Below are positions 60,815-64,000 of a stretch of 64,000 bases of DNA, one piece after another (positions within the stretch are counted from its first letter, which is position 1; every line of letters starts with the position of its first letter). The position numbers and the translations under genes are program-made. This stretch comes from Rhizobium chutanense (GTDB lineage Bacteria; Pseudomonadota; Alphaproteobacteria; Rhizobiales; Rhizobiaceae): contig NZ_NWSV01000001.1 in assembly GCF_002531935.1 (NCBI RefSeq), positions 310,001 to 374,000 of the forward strand. The letters run 5' to 3'. The notes beneath the pieces were generated by a model. That model ran no database searches. It saw only the letters and a program-made list of their open reading frames with translations, and had not been told where the DNA came from.

Positions 60815-61777
60815 CTAACCACCCTCATACGCTCGCCTGAAGAGCGGCTGTGCCTTCTCGAAATCAGCCATCGAATGCAGCGAAATCTCTAGATCGCCTG
60901 TTCCCTGGTGGCCGATTCTTCTGACATCGCGTGAAAAGCTCTCTTCAAGCTGTATGTCGGAGGGGTCTAGCCGCAGAAAGGCCAGGATGCTCCGCGCCTG
61001 AGGGAAAATCTGCAAGCTGGTAAAGTTCTTGATCCGCTTGAAGGCGGTATATTGCTTCAGTTCCTTCACCTGCACATCGTCGCCGAGGCCGATGAGGAAC
61101 TGCTGCACGGCGTCGTAGAGATCACGCAGTTCCGTGGAGGCCTGCGACAGGCGGTAGGCCTGCCGGTTCGTGTAGTAGGGGTCGGTTTCTTCGCCTAGCG
61201 TCTCCTCCACGACGACACCGGGACTGGTTGGCATTGCCCTTTGCCCCTGCCGCGATGCCATCACGCTGGTGGTCTTCGGCGCATGCACCAGTTCCAACAT
61301 CAAAAGATCCTCGCCAAACCGGCGGTAGCGAATGAGCTCGATGTTGCGGGCGATCTGTTTGACGGCGTGTTCGTCGTAACGGGTGAAGTCACCGGCGATA
61401 CATAACAGCCGCGGTGCCGACCAGTCGACGGCCTTCGCCGCATCAGGTCCCAGCTTTTCCATCACCAGCCATTGGAATTCCTTGCGGTGGTCCATCAGCC
61501 AGTCGAGATAGAACAGGCCCTGGTTGATGACGTTCTCGTTGACCGCGCGCTTGTATTCGATGATGACCGGCGAATTGTCCTCATCCAGACCGAGTGTGTC
61601 GATACGTCCGCCGTGCACGGGGCCGGTCGAGTGCTCGGTGGCAATGAAACGGATGCCGAGCAGCACCTCGAGATTGGCTTCGAACAGGTTTTGCAGCGAC
61701 TTCTCAACCTGGGCGGCTGCTCCGGCGAGTTCTGTCACCCGGGCGCCGTTGAAATGAAACAGCTTAATGTCGCTCAA
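60815..61777 (-). CDS. PD-(D/E)XK nuclease-like protein with DUF5655 domain
   Basis: A 320-residue protein. The N-terminal half resembles NucS/DUF91 nucleases: Asp60 in GGRIDTLGLDED, then Glu74 and Lys76 in VIIEYKRAVN, the catalytic D...ExK pattern, followed by NQGLFYLDWLMDHR. The C-terminal part (DDVQVKELKQYTAFKRIKNF...) matches DUF5655. Probably cuts or binds DNA. The start is TTG at 61777, which overlaps the stop of the upstream 92-residue gene (TTGA), so translation is likely coupled. It lies 291 bases downstream of the retron RT. Confidence 0.72.
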   Translation of the reverse strand: MSDIKLFHFNGARVTELAGAAAQVEKSLQNLFEANLEVLLGIRFIATEHSTGPVHGGRIDTLGLDEDNSPVIIEYKRAVNENVINQGLFYLDWLMDHRKEFQWLVMEKLGPDAAKAVDWSAPRLLCIAGDFTRYDEHAVKQIARNIELIRYRRFGEDLLMLELVHAPKTTSVMASRQGQRAMPTSPGVVVEETLGEETDPYYTNRQAYRLSQASTELRDLYDAVQQFLIGLGDDVQVKELKQYTAFKRIKNFTSLQIFPQARSILAFLRLDPSDIQLEESFSRDVRRIGHQGTGDLEISLHSMADFEKAQPLFRRAYEGG

Positions 61778-62052
61778 ACTTGACTCCGAGTAAGCTCATA
61801 AATTGCAGAGTAAGTTCTATTCGCCTGTGCGGCGTTGTCCAGATAAATTGCCAGTGCGTGCTGATCTGTTAGGATCGACCGCAAATCATGATTGCATAAC
61901 GTGACGACTCTGACCTTGTCGCAACTGGAGAACCATCTCTGGGGGCAGCGGATATCCTGCGAGGATCGATCGATTCTGGGGACCACAAACACTACCGTGT
62001 CGACGATCTCTGACCGGACACCGCGAGTTATTGTGCACTGCGGTGTCGTCAT
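61774..62052 (-). CDS. 92-residue unknown between RT and nuclease
   Basis: A frame starting MTTPQCTITRGVRSEIVDTV 16 bases after the RT stop and ending with a four-base overlap into the nuclease start. Its sequence (CDKVRVVTLCNHDLRSILTD, then HALAIYLDNAAQANRTYSAI) looks like a globular protein, with strands then a helix. No clear ribosome site; possibly coupled to RT translation. No family recognised. It could be a fusion partner or a domain of the nuclease, or a non-coding spacer. Confidence 0.42.
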   Translation of the reverse strand: MTTPQCTITRGVRSEIVDTVVFVVPRIDRSSQDIRCPQRWFSSCDKVRVVTLCNHDLRSILTDQHALAIYLDNAAQANRTYSAIYELTRSQV

Positions 62053-62068
62053 GCGATCAACGAGAAAA

Positions 62069-63013
62069 CTATGACTCGATATCGGCCAGCTTTTTTATGT
62101 CTTTCAGCGTAGAGGTCCCATATTTTCTCGCCAAAGCGAAGACAAACGATGGTTCAACGTCCTCGGCAAAGGCCAAAAGGCCAGCAAGGTTCGCTTGCTC
62201 TGCTGAACTCAATTTGCCGAGAAGCCAATGATGAACTGCGGAACGCATATTTCGTTTACGCTGGTGCCCCAGTGATACCGACCCATCGTTAGCTAATATT
62301 AGACCGGTGACCATCCGTTTATACTTTCTGGTAGCCAGCACGGTTTTGTCTTCATTTAGCTGAAGCTTCGGGTTCTTTATTTTGTGGATGGCTTGTCGAA
62401 GAACTTTCTCGACGCCGTTCAAATACCCTGTTCTAGGCGCCGAGAAGGTCAAATCGTCGGCGTAGCGTGTATATTTGGCTTTTTGGCTTTCAGCATAACT
62501 CTGCATATATTCATCAAATTCAAACATCAGAATATTCGAAAGCATGGGAGATGAAGGAGCTCCGATTGCAAGCCTCAATACAGGAGAATATCTACTGCTT
62601 TTTCTGAAAAGAATCCTTGAACTCAGCTTTACATCTTCTTGATGATCAAAAATACTATGTTTCTCACAGTATTTTTCCCAATCTACGGCTTGTATGTTTG
62701 GAAAGAAATCTTTGAAGTCGAATTTCAGGATAGGACCATCGCCCGCATGGTAGGCGGCGTTGTTCCGAATCGAAATACCTGGCCTATAGGCCATCGCAGC
62801 ACTATGGATTGCCAGCCCCGATAAAATCCGTTGCACCATTGCGCGTTGCAGCACCTTGAGCTCGCGAGCCGGCTGGGAAATCTCGCGCTTTCCTCCTCGA
62901 CGTTTGTCGATTTCATAGGTTTTGTAACGATTCGGGGCTGTCGCAATAATGGTTCGAAGGTCGATCTCGCTTAGGCCCGTATCTTCCGACAGCATTCTCA
63001 GAAGCTCGCTCAT
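62069..63013 (-). CDS. Retron reverse transcriptase
   Basis: A 314-residue retron-type RT that makes msDNA from a structured RNA. All core motifs are visible: the retron-specific NAAYH (residues 85-89, the NAxxH X-region), Asp99 in LKFDFKDFFPNI, GAPSSPMLSN (151-160), the catalytic YADD (184-187) and VTG (235-237, the Y-region). The C-terminal thumb binds the cognate ncRNA. Its start ATG overlaps the effector stop by four bases (ATGA). It is more AT-rich than neighbouring core genes, suggesting transfer. Confidence 0.95.
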   Translation of the reverse strand: MSELLRMLSEDTGLSEIDLRTIIATAPNRYKTYEIDKRRGGKREISQPARELKVLQRAMVQRILSGLAIHSAAMAYRPGISIRNNAAYHAGDGPILKFDFKDFFPNIQAVDWEKYCEKHSIFDHQEDVKLSSRILFRKSSRYSPVLRLAIGAPSSPMLSNILMFEFDEYMQSYAESQKAKYTRYADDLTFSAPRTGYLNGVEKVLRQAIHKIKNPKLQLNEDKTVLATRKYKRMVTGLILANDGSVSLGHQRKRNMRSAVHHWLLGKLSSAEQANLAGLLAFAEDVEPSFVFALARKYGTSTLKDIKKLADIES

Positions 63014-63954
63014 TCATCAGCCCCGTAAAACTCGGTGATTACGCTATACCGGAGAGGTTGATGTGCCTTCCAATGTTCACGGATCGCCATCCTCCGGCGC
63101 CCTTTGTTTGCCACGGCACGCACGGTTTTCGTAACGATCGACACCGAATCTGGAAGAGGTCGCGCAACGTAAAAGTCATCTGAGCCTTTTCGCTTCTTCA
63201 CAACCCAGTTTGCTGCCTCGGCGCAGAGCAGATAACCCTTTAACTTTAGCGAAGGGACATAGACATCCAGCTTCAGCAAGAGCTCGTCAATCTCGTCGAT
63301 TGTCAGGGCACCATACTCTTGGACCATTCCCACTATCAATTTAATGATATGGCCAGGGCGAGTTGAGCTGAACGTCGTCGGATTTCGAATAGTTGCCAGC
63401 CTTGAGGCCAGCGGGCTTTGAAGCTGGTCCCTCAAAACATCGATTCGGATCCCCGCAGCTGAGCCGGCGACACCAATATCCCTGTCATCAATTACAAAGA
63501 CGGACGACTGACCGTGTTTTCTCTCGAGATATCGTAGCGGTCCCAGCCTCACGAACGAGGATGCGCCTTCTCCGCTCCAATGTTTGTCCCGAACAATGAC
63601 CAGCATGCGAGATGCAATTTCCTCAATAACAGAAAATGCACCCAGCTCGGCCAAACTCCCCTCGCTTTCACAAAACAAAAGAATTATTTCTGAAATCTCA
63701 GCAAGGTCAGTCTCGAACTCAAGGATATCTTCATAAGCATCGGAAAAAAATCCAAGCCTAGTGATGTCCTCTGCCTGAATTAATACTTTCCCATTCAACG
63801 CTGGATTGTTGAGTATCTTTAAGAAAGCATCCCTCATGGAAAGAGGGATTGCCTGCGACAGATCAGAATATTTTCCGCCACATAAGAATACCACTGCGGA
63901 AGGAGCTTGAACGTGGATTTTGTCCGCATCCAGCTCCTCCGCAAATGGCAACAT
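63010..63954 (-). CDS. Retron effector, nucleoside-deoxyribosyltransferase-like plus winged helix
   Basis: A 314-residue putative toxin of a type II-A-like retron. The N-terminal nucleoside-2'-deoxyribosyltransferase-like domain has VVFLCGGKYSD (21-31) and LFCESEGSLAELGAF (93-107) with Glu96/Glu98/Glu103 as candidate catalytic residues. The C-terminal part (~200-270, PGHIIKLIVGMVQEYGALTID...) is a winged-helix domain. The relative Eco1 (Ec86) effector is an N-glycosidase held inactive by the RT-msDNA complex and released on phage infection; the Eco1 filament is reported to hydrolyse NAD+. Family-based inference for this one. Confidence 0.87.
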   Translation of the reverse strand: MLPFAEELDADKIHVQAPSAVVFLCGGKYSDLSQAIPLSMRDAFLKILNNPALNGKVLIQAEDITRLGFFSDAYEDILEFETDLAEISEIILLFCESEGSLAELGAFSVIEEIASRMLVIVRDKHWSGEGASSFVRLGPLRYLERKHGQSSVFVIDDRDIGVAGSAAGIRIDVLRDQLQSPLASRLATIRNPTTFSSTRPGHIIKLIVGMVQEYGALTIDEIDELLLKLDVYVPSLKLKGYLLCAEAANWVVKKRKGSDDFYVARPLPDSVSIVTKTVRAVANKGRRRMAIREHWKAHQPLRYSVITEFYGADE

Positions 63955-64000
63955 ATGCTTACCTTTAAAGCCCTAGAAGGTAGTGAATGGCTATCGAGCG
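63955..64000. other. Effector upstream edge; msr-msd RNA expected beyond
   Basis: 46 bases remain before the window ends. They include AAAGGTAAGC near the effector ATG as a weak ribosome site and an imperfect small dyad (CCTTCTAGGG). In type II-A retrons the non-coding RNA lies upstream of the effector, so it should start just outside the window. It cannot be confirmed here. Confidence 0.4.

Noticed and set aside
61778..62068. Retron ncRNA in the RT-nuclease gap
   Set aside because: In known retrons the msr-msd precedes the protein genes; no long inverted repeat of the needed kind is visible here.
61892..62074. 60-codon plus-strand frame in the RT-nuclease gap
   Set aside because: Opposite the better-placed 92-codon frame; no supporting features.

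Overview
The window looks like chromosomal DNA from a Rhizobium of the leguminosarum/etli group. The base composition is GC-rich. The pyruvate carboxylase is nearly identical, as far as I can recall, to the well-studied R. etli enzyme. The PHB genes (phaA, phaB, phaR), the cyclic beta-1,2-glucan genes (ndvA, ndvB, opgC) and the intergenic mosaic repeats are all typical of Rhizobiaceae.

Layout. 0.3-4.5 kb (minus strand): a helicase, an S4 RNA-binding protein and ferredoxin FdxA. 4.5-6.1 kb: a regulatory-looking spacer with three copies of one module, then three small envelope proteins. 6.2-9.4 kb: phaB and phaA (minus), divergent phaR (plus) and a membrane protein. 9.5-15.5 kb: housekeeping genes (rpmF, a GST, a 2H phosphoesterase, mtgA, ispA, hisC, ispG). 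15.6-21.3 kb: an MFS transporter, a DeoR regulator divergent from an EamA transporter across a large dyad, and a three-gene polar amino-acid ABC operon. 21.4-26.6 kb: an FMN reductase, pyc and a LuxR solo. 26.9-39.3 kb: the periplasmic glucan locus, with ndvA (export), a small VOC protein, opgC (likely succinylation) and the 2839-residue ndvB (synthesis). 39.9-51.7 kb: two small proteins, a dipeptide ABC operon with a dipeptidase, a ribose-type sugar ABC operon and a DUF1993 protein. 51.7-54.3 kb: a sulfatase overlapping galE.

From 54.3 kb the window becomes accessory. An intact IS701-type element sits at the edge of a rhizobial mosaic repeat. It is followed by ThuA-like, DUF2934 and DUF6880-like genes. 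Next come parD with a ruined parE fused to a fragment of the same transposase type, and tRNA-Ser(CGA). The last 4 kb carries a membrane/coiled-coil protein, a PD-(D/E)XK nuclease-like protein, a 92-residue unknown and a retron reverse transcriptase translationally coupled to a nucleoside-deoxyribosyltransferase-like effector. This last block is the most interesting part. It is a type II-A-like retron (an anti-phage toxin system), possibly with extra downstream partners. Its non-coding RNA is expected just beyond the right edge, so the system is cut by the window.

The function of most genes follows from conserved families. Start codons were chosen by Shine-Dalgarno sequence, family length and overlaps. 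No database search was run.
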